Positions 8,803-16,621 of a stretch of 64,000 nucleotides of DNA are shown here, one piece after another. The notes below the pieces were generated by a model. That model had not been told where the DNA came from. It saw only the letters and a program-made list of their open reading frames with translations, and did no database searches. Position 1 is the stretch's first letter. Each line of letters begins with the position of its first letter. Origin of the DNA: Microbispora sp. H13382 (GTDB lineage: Bacteria > Actinomycetota > Actinomycetes > Streptosporangiales > Streptosporangiaceae); the NCBI RefSeq assembly GCF_014161445.1, contig NZ_JABBXA010000007.1, positions 248,001 through 312,000 on the forward strand, given 5' to 3'. Both the position numbers and the translations under genes were made by a program.

Positions 8803-8861
8803 TTAAAAGGAAAGTTTCTTATTAGAGAGGATTGACGGGGCAGCTCACACCGGCTTACCTT
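8803..8861 (+). promoter_or_regulatory. Chitinase promoter with upstream imperfect palindrome
   Basis: An imperfect 23-bp palindrome centred on 8814 (arms 8803-8813 and 8815-8825, 8 of 11 pairs) has the core GAAAGTTTC. TTGACG (8832-8837) and TACCTT (8856-8861), 18 bp apart, follow. The AT-rich block stands out from its surroundings. A transcription factor site is likely; which family binds is unknown. Confidence 0.5.
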
Positions 8862-8923
8862 CCGATCAACCCCCTGGGGGCGGGGTGTGGAACGTCGGCA
8901 CTTCGCCTGTCGGAGGTGTGGCT

Positions 8924-11536
8924 GTGCGCCTTTCCCTGTTCTCCCGGACCGCACTCGCGGTCTGCCTCACGCTCGCCGCCGGGGCCGTGGTGCTCGGCGG
9001 CGGCACCGCCGGGGCCGCCGCCGGCGACGAGGCGTGCCGGCCCGACGGGCTCTACCGGACGCCCGGGGTGGACGTCCCCTACTGCCTCGCCTACGACGAG
9101 AACGGCCGGGAGAAGATGGGCGCCGGCCATCCGCGCCGCATCATCGGCTACTTCACCGGCTGGCGCGACGGATCCAACGGGCAGACCCGCTACCTCGTCA
9201 CGGACATCCCGTGGGGCAAGGTCACCCACATCAACTACGCATTCACCCACGTGGGGGCGGACAACAAGATCTCCGTCGGGTCCGGCACGCCGAAGAACCC
9301 CGCCGTCGGGATGACCTGGCCGGGCGTGACCGGCGCGGAGATGGACCCCGCCTACTCCTTCAAGGGCCACTTCAACCTCCTCGCCAAGTTCAAGAAGCAG
9401 CACCCGGACACCAAGACGCTGATCAGCGTGGGCGGCTGGGCCGAGACCGGCGGCTACTTCGACGACGCGGGGAACCGGCAGGCGAGCGGCGGCTTCTACA
9501 CGATGACGTCGACCCAGGCGGGCATCGAGACGTTCGCGGACTCCGTCGTGTCGTTCCTGCGCACGTACGGGTTCAACGGCGTGGACGTCGACTACGAGTA
9601 CCCCACCTCGATGAAGGACGCGGGCAATCCGCTGGACTGGCCGACCGCCAACGCCAGGCGCGCCACCCTCATGAAGGGCTACGCCGCGCTGATGAAGACG
9701 CTGCGGGAGAGGCTGGACGCCGCCTCCGCCGCCGACGGCAGGTACTACATGCTGACGGTCGCCGCGCCGTCCAGCGGCTACCTGCTGCGCGGCATGGAGA
9801 CCTACCAGGTCACGCAGTACCTCGACTACGTGAACATCATGTCCTACGACCTGCACGGCGCCTGGAACAAGTACGTCGGCCCCAACGCCTCGCTGTTCGA
9901 CGACGGCAGGGACGCCGAGCTCGCCGCCGCCGGCGTGTACGGCACGGCGCAGTACGGCGGCATCGGCTACCTGAACACCGACTGGGCCTACCACTACTTC
10001 CGCGGCGCCCTGCCGCCGGGACGCGTCAACATCGGCCTGCCGTACTACACCCGGGGCTTCAGGAACGTGCAGGGCGGCACGAACGGCCTGTGGGGCACGG
10101 CCCCCTCGTCCACCTGCCCGGCCGGGGCCGGCCTGACGAGCTGCGGCGACGGCGCGATCGGCATCGACAACCTGTGGCACGACCTCGACACGGCCGGCAA
10201 GGAGTCGCCCGCGGGGTCCAACCCGATGTGGCACGCCAAGAACCTGGAGAAGGGCGTCCTCGGCGACTACCTGGCCTCCTACGGCGTCACCGACACGTCG
10301 CTGACCGGCGCCTACACGCGTCACTACGACTCCACCCTGGTCGCGCCGTGGCTCTGGAACCCCGCCAAGAAGGTGTTCCTGTCGACGGAGGACGAGCAGT
10401 CGGTGGGGGCCAAGGCCGACTACGTGGTCTCCAGGGGCCTCGGCGGCACGATGGTCTGGGAGCTGGCGGGCGACTACGGCTGGAACGCCGCCAAGGGCCA
10501 GTATGAGCCGGGGTCCACGCTGACCACGCTGATGTACGACACGTTCAGGACCGCCGCGCCGTACGGGAACGTGCGGGCGACCACCCCGATCCCGGCACAG
10601 AAGCTGGACATCTCGGTGGAGTTCCGCGACTTCGCCCTGGGCGACAACAACTACCCGATCAACCCCAAGATCCACATCACCAACAACTCGGGCGTGACGC
10701 TGCCGGGCGGGACGGAGTTCCAGTTCGACTACGCCACCTCGGCGCCGGGCAACGCGGCCGACCAGTCGGGCTTCGGCTCGACGATCGTCCGCAGGGACCA
10801 CACCGCGCAGAACAACGTCGGCGGCCTGAAGGGCGACTACAACCGGGTGTCGCTCAAGCTGCCGAGCTGGCAGACCCTCGCGCCGGGCGCCTCGGTGGAC
10901 GTCGCCTTCGTCTACTACCTGCCCACCTCCACCCCCTCCAACTGGACGGTCTCCTTCGGCGGCACGACGTACGGGATCACCCAGGACCTGGCCAGGGGCG
11001 GCGTGACGGCCTCCCCCTCCGTGTCTCCCCCGGTGTCACCCTCGGTGTCACCCTCGGTGTCACCGTCCGTGTCCCCCTCGGCGTCCCCCTCGGCCTCCCC
11101 GTCGGCCGGCGCGTGCACGGCCCCCGCGTGGTCGTCCACGACCGTCTACACGGGCGGCCTCGTCTCGTACGCCGGTCACACCTGGAAGGCGCAGTGGTGG
11201 ACCCTGGGCGAGACGCCGGGCACCGCGCAGGTGTGGCTGGACCAGGGACCCTGCGCGTCAGCGTCCCCTTCGGCCTCGCCGTCCGCGTCCCCCAGCGCTT
11301 CCCCGAGCGCCTCGCCGTCCGCCTCGCCTTCGGCCTCGCCGTCCGTGTCGCCTTCGGCCTCGCCCTCGGCATCGCCCTCGGCGAGCCCGGGTTACCCGGC
11401 CTGGACCGCCGGTACGGCGTACGCGGCGGGCGCCCGGGTGACCTACGGCGGCGCGGTCTACCAGTGCCGGCAGTCGCACACCGCGCTGGCGGGCTGGGAG
11501 CCGCCGAACGTCCCCGCCCTCTGGACCAGGATCTGA
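8924..11536 (+). CDS. Secreted GH18 chitinase with ChiC-like domain and two CBM5/12 modules
   Basis: An 870-residue exported chitinase. The GTG at 8924 is preferred because GGAGG (8912-8916) is 7 bp upstream; an earlier GTG at 8885 would only lengthen the leader. Parts: signal peptide (1-32), GH18 barrel (about 40-540) with SVGGW and catalytic Glu225 in FNGVDVDYE, an immunoglobulin-like chitinase C domain (about 560-690, beginning LDISVEFRDF), a Ser/Pro linker, CBM5/12 (about 730-770), a second Ser/Pro/Ala linker and a terminal CBM5/12 (about 825-870) with the usual aromatic residues. It should degrade crystalline chitin outside the cell. It is monocistronic, closed by hairpins. The first Asp of the DxxDxDxE motif is Asn, a common substitution. 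Confidence 0.95.
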   Translation: MRLSLFSRTALAVCLTLAAGAVVLGGGTAGAAAGDEACRPDGLYRTPGVDVPYCLAYDENGREKMGAGHPRRIIGYFTGWRDGSNGQTRYLVTDIPWGKVTHINYAFTHVGADNKISVGSGTPKNPAVGMTWPGVTGAEMDPAYSFKGHFNLLAKFKKQHPDTKTLISVGGWAETGGYFDDAGNRQASGGFYTMTSTQAGIETFADSVVSFLRTYGFNGVDVDYEYPTSMKDAGNPLDWPTANARRATLMKGYAALMKTLRERLDAASAADGRYYMLTVAAPSSGYLLRGMETYQVTQYLDYVNIMSYDLHGAWNKYVGPNASLFDDGRDAELAAAGVYGTAQYGGIGYLNTDWAYHYFRGALPPGRVNIGLPYYTRGFRNVQGGTNGLWGTAPSSTCPAGAGLTSCGDGAIGIDNLWHDLDTAGKESPAGSNPMWHAKNLEKGVLGDYLASYGVTDTSLTGAYTRHYDSTLVAPWLWNPAKKVFLSTEDEQSVGAKADYVVSRGLGGTMVWELAGDYGWNAAKGQYEPGSTLTTLMYDTFRTAAPYGNVRATTPIPAQKLDISVEFRDFALGDNNYPINPKIHITNNSGVTLPGGTEFQFDYATSAPGNAADQSGFGSTIVRRDHTAQNNVGGLKGDYNRVSLKLPSWQTLAPGASVDVAFVYYLPTSTPSNWTVSFGGTTYGITQDLARGGVTASPSVSPPVSPSVSPSVSPSVSPSASPSASPSAGACTAPAWSSTTVYTGGLVSYAGHTWKAQWWTLGETPGTAQVWLDQGPCASASPSASPSASPSASPSASPSASPSASPSVSPSASPSASPSASPGYPAWTAGTAYAAGARVTYGGAVYQCRQSHTALAGWEPPNVPALWTRI
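11010..11392. repeat. Two SP/SPSAS low-complexity linker tracts in the chitinase
   Basis: About 11010-11105 and 11257-11392 are degenerate repeats of TCS-CCS triplet pairs coding SPxxSPS and SPSAS units. They flank the first CBM5/12 and are flexible linkers prone to length change. Confidence 0.85.
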
Positions 11537-11596
11537 CCTTCGCCCGTGCCCGCACGTCCGGCGGCGGCCTCCGCCCGGACGTACGGCCAAGCCTCC

Positions 11597-11683
11597 GGGC
11601 CGTGCCGGACCGGTGACACCGGCACGGCCCGGAGCCGATGCCCGGCGGTCTCCAGCCCATCACCGGGCTGGAGACCGCCGGGC
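11597..11683. terminator. Two tandem hairpins between convergent chitinase and MFS genes
   Basis: The first hairpin has 12-bp arms (11597-11608 and 11619-11630). The second has perfect 19-bp arms (11640-11658 and 11665-11683) around a 6-base loop. The pair should stop transcription from both sides. Confidence 0.85.
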
Positions 11684-11706
11684 GTCACACCGTCCGGTGT
11701 CCTTTC

Positions 11707-12933
11707 TCACGCCCCCGTGCTTCGGGCACGGCGGGCCACGTGCCGGGTGACCAGCAGCATCCCCCCGACCGAGGCCAGCATGCCGGCGACGATGACCGGC
11801 ACGACGGCCCCGAACCCGGAGGCGCCGGCGACGAGACCGAAAAGCGGGGGGCCGAGGAGCGCGCCCACGCTGCCCATCTGGGCCACCATCCCGGTGCCCA
11901 CGTCGGCGTGGTCGAGGCGCTCTAGCACCAGGGGAAGGGCGGCGAAGGCGAGGGCTCCCAGCAAGCCGTTCTCCAGGGAGACGACCCCCGCGCCGGCCGC
12001 CGCGACGGCCAGCGGCCCGTCGGCGACGTAGGTCAGCCAGGCGGCCGGCACGACCAGCAGCCCCGACGCGGCGAGCGCGGCGAGCGGCACGCCCCGCCGG
12101 AGCAGGACTCCCACGGACAGCCCGCCGAGAACGCCGGCGAACGAGATGGCGGAGGTCAGGGCCCCGGCGGCGCCGGCCGAGCTCGCGTGCCGGTCGATCA
12201 GCAGCGTGGGCAGCAGCACGACCACCGGCATCGTCACCAGCACCATCAGGCAGAAGGACACGGTGAGGAGCGCGGGCCACGCCAGCGCCCGCGCGCCGGG
12301 CACGGGCCCGGCGACCGCGCCGGAAGCGGACGGCCGCGGCAGCCGCACCCGGACGGCCACCGTCGTCAGCAGCGTCAGCCCCGCGATCAGCAGCACCCAG
12401 CCGCGCCAGCCGAGGGCCTCCCCGGCGGCGCCGCCGGCGAGCGTGCTCACTCCGATGCCGACGGGGACGAACGTCGCCCAGACGGACAGGGCGAGACCCC
12501 GGTCCCGTTCCTCGGCGAGTTGGAGGATCAGCGCCGGGCAGGCGATGGAGACCACGAGATAGCCGGCGCCCTCGGCGACGCGGGCGGCCAGCAACCAGGC
12601 GAAGCTCCCCGCGGCCGCGCTCAGCGCGCTCGCCGCCGCCATCAGCGCCAGGGCGGCGACCAGCGCCCTGCCCGCGCCGGACCGGCGGACCAGATATCCG
12701 GCGGGCAGACCGGCGACGGCCCCCACCCCGACCACCGCCGAGATCACCCAGCCCAGTTGCGACAGCGACAGCCCGAGCTGATCGGCCATCGACGGCCCGA
12801 CCGAGGAGAACTTGCCGTAGCTCATCGCCGCCACGACGCCGGCGAAGTAGATGACGAGGATCGTCAGCCACGGCGAGCGCCGCACCGGCGCCGCGTTCCG
12901 CTCGGATCCGCCTACCGTCGGCTGGGGGGTCAT
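11707..12933 (-). CDS. MFS transporter (CynX/NimT-like)
   Basis: A 408-residue polytopic membrane protein with about twelve hydrophobic segments. The loop between segments 2 and 3 (GYLVRRSGAGR) resembles motif A of the major facilitator superfamily. The first segment pattern FAGVVAAMSYGKFSSVGPSM recalls CynX/NimT-like carriers. It is a single gene, divergent from copC with about 220 bp between them, and convergent with the chitinase. Substrate and direction of transport are not evident. Confidence 0.82.
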   Translation of the reverse strand: MTPQPTVGGSERNAAPVRRSPWLTILVIYFAGVVAAMSYGKFSSVGPSMADQLGLSLSQLGWVISAVVGVGAVAGLPAGYLVRRSGAGRALVAALALMAAASALSAAAGSFAWLLAARVAEGAGYLVVSIACPALILQLAEERDRGLALSVWATFVPVGIGVSTLAGGAAGEALGWRGWVLLIAGLTLLTTVAVRVRLPRPSASGAVAGPVPGARALAWPALLTVSFCLMVLVTMPVVVLLPTLLIDRHASSAGAAGALTSAISFAGVLGGLSVGVLLRRGVPLAALAASGLLVVPAAWLTYVADGPLAVAAAGAGVVSLENGLLGALAFAALPLVLERLDHADVGTGMVAQMGSVGALLGPPLFGLVAGASGFGAVVPVIVAGMLASVGGMLLVTRHVARRARSTGA

Positions 12934-13157
12934 GGCTCTCCTTCGTGGCGGTCGTTACAGCGGGCGTACGGTCCCAAATGGCGAATCCGGCTTGTTGTTC
13001 ACTCAATCAGGAGAAGGCGTACGCCGCCCGGCACATCACCGAAGCCGATCACCACGGCACCGTCCGCAGCGGTCGGGGGTCCACCGTGGGCGTGGGGAGG
13101 TTCCGATCAGTGGGACCATGGCTGGGTCTGCGCCCGGTGAAAAGGAAGGCAAGGCAG

Positions 13158-13997
13158 GTGGACCAGGTCGCCCGGATGTGCAACGACGCCCCGGCCCCGC
13201 GCGTCGGTCGGCGAACGACCGGACAGACCGCCCCGCCCCCGGCGGCGGTACGCGCCGCCGTGCCGCGTAACCGTCTGCGGCTGCTCGCCGCGCCGCTGCT
13301 GGCCCTGCTCGCGGTGCTGCTGGTCGCGACGCCCGCACGGGCCCACGACGTGCTCGTCGCCAGCGACCCCAAGGACGGCGCGGTTCTCGGCGCGATGCCC
13401 GCCGCTGTGACGCTCACCTTCAACCAGGTCGTACGCCGCGACTACGCGAGGATCGCCGTCACGGGCCCGGACGGCGCCCACTACGAGCAGGGCGAGGTCA
13501 GGGTGGACGGCCCGCGTGTGTCCATCGGCGTACGGACGGGCACCCCCGCGGGGGCCTACGCGATCGGGTACCGCATCGTGTCGAACGACGGTCACCCGGT
13601 CACCGGCACCGTGAAGTTCAGCGTGACCGGTGCGGGCGCGGCCCCCGGGACGGCCGCCCAGCCGACGGATCCGCCGGCGGCCGGGGCGGCGGGCTCCGGC
13701 GCGGCGACCGGTCAGGGCGGCGGAAGCTGGGTCTGGGGCCTGCTGGCCGTCACCGCCGCGTTGCTGGCGCTGTGCGCCCGCGTGCTCGTGAAGCACGACC
13801 GTCGGATGCGCGAGGGAATGGTCCCGGCTCCCCCGGCAGCGGACACGGCGGCGGGCACGACGGCGGGCACGACGGCGGACACAGCAGCGGACACGGCGGC
13901 GGGGCCGGCGCGGGCGGCCTCTCCCGCCGGTACGACGGGCGGCCCTCAGACAAGCGGCCCGAAGACAAGCGGCTCGGCGACGGGCGGCACGGCATGA
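13158..13997 (+). CDS. CopC-domain copper resistance protein with C-terminal anchor
   Basis: About 279 residues. A signal segment (LLAAPLLALLAVLLVATPARA) ends at AHDVLV, so the mature protein begins with the His typical of CopC, and NDGHPVTG supplies the second conserved His. One transmembrane segment (SWVWGLLAVTAALLALCARVL) anchors the cupredoxin-like domain outside the cell. The GTG at 13158 follows AAGGAAGG; ATG 13176 is an alternative. It overlaps copD by ATGA, so they are translationally coupled and probably take up or sequester copper together. The tail after the anchor is a low-complexity Ala/Thr/Asp/Gly tract, and the same DNA is rich in His codons in another frame (see findings). Confidence 0.88.
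   Translation: MDQVARMCNDAPAPRVGRRTTGQTAPPPAAVRAAVPRNRLRLLAAPLLALLAVLLVATPARAHDVLVASDPKDGAVLGAMPAAVTLTFNQVVRRDYARIAVTGPDGAHYEQGEVRVDGPRVSIGVRTGTPAGAYAIGYRIVSNDGHPVTGTVKFSVTGAGAAPGTAAQPTDPPAAGAAGSGAATGQGGGSWVWGLLAVTAALLALCARVLVKHDRRMREGMVPAPPAADTAAGTTAGTTADTAADTAAGPARAASPAGTTGGPQTSGPKTSGSATGGTA
13846..13905. repeat. Short tandem GGCGGR-CAC/ACG repeat at the copC 3' end
   Basis: Degenerate 12-15 bp units code TAAGTTAGTTAD-like sequence in the copC frame and GGHDGGHDGGH-like sequence in the frame that runs into copD. Confidence 0.75.
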
Positions 13998-15040
13998 CCG
14001 CGACCTCGGAGCGCCGCGTCCCGGCGCGCCGGTCCGGGCCCGGAGCGGAGCGGGCCCGCGCCCGGGTCCCGGCGGCCGGGCTGACCGCCGGCGGCGTCCT
14101 CGCGGTCGTGATCGCGACCTGGCTCACGGTGCCCGGGGCGGTGCCGGGGCTCCCCATGCCGGGCACGATCGTGCAGTACGGCCTGCCCGTCGTCCGCCTC
14201 GTGCTCGACCTCGCCGCCACCGCGACCGTCGGGCTCAGCCTGCTCCCCAAGCTCCTCGGCTTCGACGACCCGGACAGGACCGAGCCGGTCGCCGCCAGAG
14301 CCCGGCACTGGGCCGTGCTGTTCTCGCTGGTCTGGTGCGCGGCGGCGCTGACGTCGGCCGTCCTCAGCGCGGCCGAGATCACTCCGGGCGGCGTTCCCGA
14401 CGTGGCGGCCTACGTCGACGGCATCGGCGCGGGGCAGGGCATGATCGTGAGCGCGTCGTGCGCCCTGGCCAGCGCCGCCGTGGGGATGCTCGCGGTGCGG
14501 TTCGGCGAGAAGGTTCCGGCCGAGTTGCGGGTGCTCGTCGCGGGGTTCGGGCTGCTGCCGCTTCCGGTCACCGGGCACGCCTCGAACTGGTACTGGCACG
14601 ACCTCAGCATGGTCTCGATGGAGTTGCACGTCATAGGCGCCTGCGCCTGGGTGGGCGGCCTGGTCGCACTCGCCGTCCTGCTGCCGCGCCATCGCGATCT
14701 GCTCGCCCGCACGCTGCCCCGGTTCTCCCGGCTGGCGACGTACGCGCTGATCGTCGTGGGGCTGTCCGGGCTCTTCAACGGCCTGGTGGAGCTTCTGCTC
14801 ACACCCGGTGAGAGCTTCCCCGCGTCGCTGGTCACCACCGGCTACGGCCGGCTCGTGGTCGCCAAGACGGTGTTCACCGCGCTGATCGCGCTGCTGGGGG
14901 CCAACATCCGCTGGCGGCTGCTGCCCGCGGTCACACGTCAGGCCCCGGCGGCGTTCGCCGCCTGGGCGGCCCTGGAGCTGACCGTGATGGGCCTCGCGTA
15001 CGGCGTCGCGGTCGCACTGACCAAGGCCCCGGTGGCCTGA
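13994..15040 (+). CDS. CopD-family copper membrane protein
   Basis: A 348-residue integral membrane protein with about eight hydrophobic segments. The CopD domain is shown by GHASN-x-YWHDLS and ELHVIGACAWVGGLVAL, whose His and Trp residues are the usual metal-path positions. The ATG at 13994 overlaps the copC stop as ATGA. CopD proteins work with CopC in copper import or homeostasis at the cytoplasmic membrane. The open frame continues upstream from 13994 to 13772 without a stop, so a CopC-CopD continuity through a frameshift should be kept in mind. Confidence 0.87.
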   Translation: MTATSERRVPARRSGPGAERARARVPAAGLTAGGVLAVVIATWLTVPGAVPGLPMPGTIVQYGLPVVRLVLDLAATATVGLSLLPKLLGFDDPDRTEPVAARARHWAVLFSLVWCAAALTSAVLSAAEITPGGVPDVAAYVDGIGAGQGMIVSASCALASAAVGMLAVRFGEKVPAELRVLVAGFGLLPLPVTGHASNWYWHDLSMVSMELHVIGACAWVGGLVALAVLLPRHRDLLARTLPRFSRLATYALIVVGLSGLFNGLVELLLTPGESFPASLVTTGYGRLVVAKTVFTALIALLGANIRWRLLPAVTRQAPAAFAAWAALELTVMGLAYGVAVALTKAPVA

Positions 15041-15099
15041 CCCACGGCCCTGCCCGGCCACCGGGACACGAGACGATGGCATCGGACACCGGAACGCCG

Positions 15100-15131
15100 A
15101 AGGGGCCGCACCCGCGAGGGAGCGGCCCCTT
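15100..15131. terminator. 10-bp hairpin between convergent copD and a membrane-protein gene
   Basis: Arms AAGGGGCCGC (15100-15109) and GCGGCCCCTT (15122-15131) flank a 12-base loop. The A and T ends make it able to act on both strands. Confidence 0.8.
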
Positions 15132-15173
15132 GACATCAGAGTCGGCAGAACCCGCAGGTGCGGGCGGCGGCCG

Positions 15174-16481
15174 TCAGGCCGTGGGCTCGGACACGGCGGC
15201 GGGCGCGGGCGCCGCCTCCGACGCCGCCTTGGACCCCGCCTTCGACGCGGCATCGAGCGGCGTGTCCGGCTCGGCCGCTATCTGGCTGTCCCCGGCCCGC
15301 CTCTCCTGAGCGATCCTGTCCTCCGCCGCGGCGGCCGTCAGGCCCTGGCGGCCGGCGAACCACTCCACCGCGTACCACACGACGGCCAGCGCGACGAGCG
15401 CCACCGGCCAGAACTCCGGCGCGTACGGCGGGGCTTCCAGCACCCGGTCCTGCGCCAGCAGCCCGCCGTACACGCCCGCGGTGGCGAGCACCGCGCCCGC
15501 GAGCGGCCGCAGCAGCCTGACCGGAACCAGGAAGGCCAGGTCGACGCAGAGGCCCGCGAGCAGGAAGAAGAACGGGATGGTCGACGGCGGGAACCCGCCG
15601 CCGACGAGCAGCGGCCAGATCAGGCAGCGGTAGGCCACGTACGACGCGGCGACAGCGGTGGCGGTGAAGCGCCGGCCGATCATGACGCGGGCGAAGACCA
15701 GGATCCCGATGCCCACCACGCCCGCGTACACCGCGTAGACGACGTCCGGCACGGGCAGCGAGAACTTCAGGACCATGGCGCGGTCCACGGCCTGCCCCAT
15801 CTGCTCGGCCGCGAAGTTGAGCAGCGTCGGCTCGGCGTACGGCTGCCCCCGGTCCCAGGAGGCCAGCTCCAGCACGCCGTACTCCTGCTGCAGCTCGGGG
15901 AAGTGCGCGTTCTCCAGGAAGAACGCGAACAGGCCGCCCAGCACCAGCGCGCGCCGCCTGCCGGAGATCTCCGCGTAGCGGCCCGAGCCGATGTACCAGC
16001 CGCGGATCACGCCGGCGAGCATCAGCGCGGTGCCGATGTACAGCAGCGCGTGCGACGGGCTCCAGGCGGTGATGTCGATGCCGTTGACCCGGTGGTTGAT
16101 CAGGTCGAGCGGGATCGCGATGAGGAAGACCCCGCTGCCCCACACGATCAGGCGGGAGGCCGTGCGGTCCACCCCGTAGCCGGTGTACCAGTGGACGATG
16201 GTGAGCGCCACGGCGATCACCGTGCCGGCCGTGTTGAGCAGGTGCGGCGGGGCCAGGTCGTCGCGCAGCCACTTGAAGTGCCACGACACGTCCCAGCTCG
16301 ACCCGAGCACCTTGAGGACGAACGCCGCGAGCCAGCCCAGGTAGAGCACCCGGAAGAGGTCCTCCGGCGTCTGCCTGCCCGCCTCCCCTCTCGTCCAGTA
16401 GGGAAGGGCCCACTCGATCACGCGAGCGGGGACTTGCTTGAGCGGCGTTCCATTCACGCGCGAAATGATGCCGCTCCCCAT
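15174..16481 (-). CDS. Polytopic membrane protein of unknown function
   Basis: About 435 residues with ten or so hydrophobic segments and an acidic Ala-rich tail (about 395-435). Notable conserved-looking pieces are GSSWDVSWHFKW, NTAGTVIAVALTIVHW and ENAHFPELQQEYGVLE, with His and acidic residues within or next to membrane segments. I do not recognise a named family. It ends towards copD, and a link with copper is possible, since some CopD neighbours are membrane proteins with similar His-containing helices, but this is weak. The start is uncertain: ATG 16481 or a TTG at 16493, neither with a clear ribosome site. Confidence 0.7.
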   Translation of the reverse strand: MGSGIISRVNGTPLKQVPARVIEWALPYWTRGEAGRQTPEDLFRVLYLGWLAAFVLKVLGSSWDVSWHFKWLRDDLAPPHLLNTAGTVIAVALTIVHWYTGYGVDRTASRLIVWGSGVFLIAIPLDLINHRVNGIDITAWSPSHALLYIGTALMLAGVIRGWYIGSGRYAEISGRRRALVLGGLFAFFLENAHFPELQQEYGVLELASWDRGQPYAEPTLLNFAAEQMGQAVDRAMVLKFSLPVPDVVYAVYAGVVGIGILVFARVMIGRRFTATAVAASYVAYRCLIWPLLVGGGFPPSTIPFFFLLAGLCVDLAFLVPVRLLRPLAGAVLATAGVYGGLLAQDRVLEAPPYAPEFWPVALVALAVVWYAVEWFAGRQGLTAAAAEDRIAQERRAGDSQIAAEPDTPLDAASKAGSKAASEAAPAPAAVSEPTA

Positions 16482-16621
16482 GGTGGGGCGCAATCAGGGA
16501 TTACCCCGATCCATCATCACGATTCGTACCTCTGCTCGGGTGCGGACGGGCGAGGCACGGTCATCCACAGGCGCGGCGGGCTCCTCAGCTGTCTCTCAGG
16601 AGTGACGAGTAGCATCTCGAC

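Noticed and set aside
13772-13993. Extension of copD to an upstream start
   Set aside because: As annotation the ATGA overlap with copC is the simplest reading. The His-rich content of the extension is reported as a finding.
16482-16621. Ribosome site GGAG near 16599 for the hydrolase-ABC fusion
   Set aside because: It is about 19 bases from the ATG, too far; a leaderless message from TAGCAT (16610-16615) fits better.
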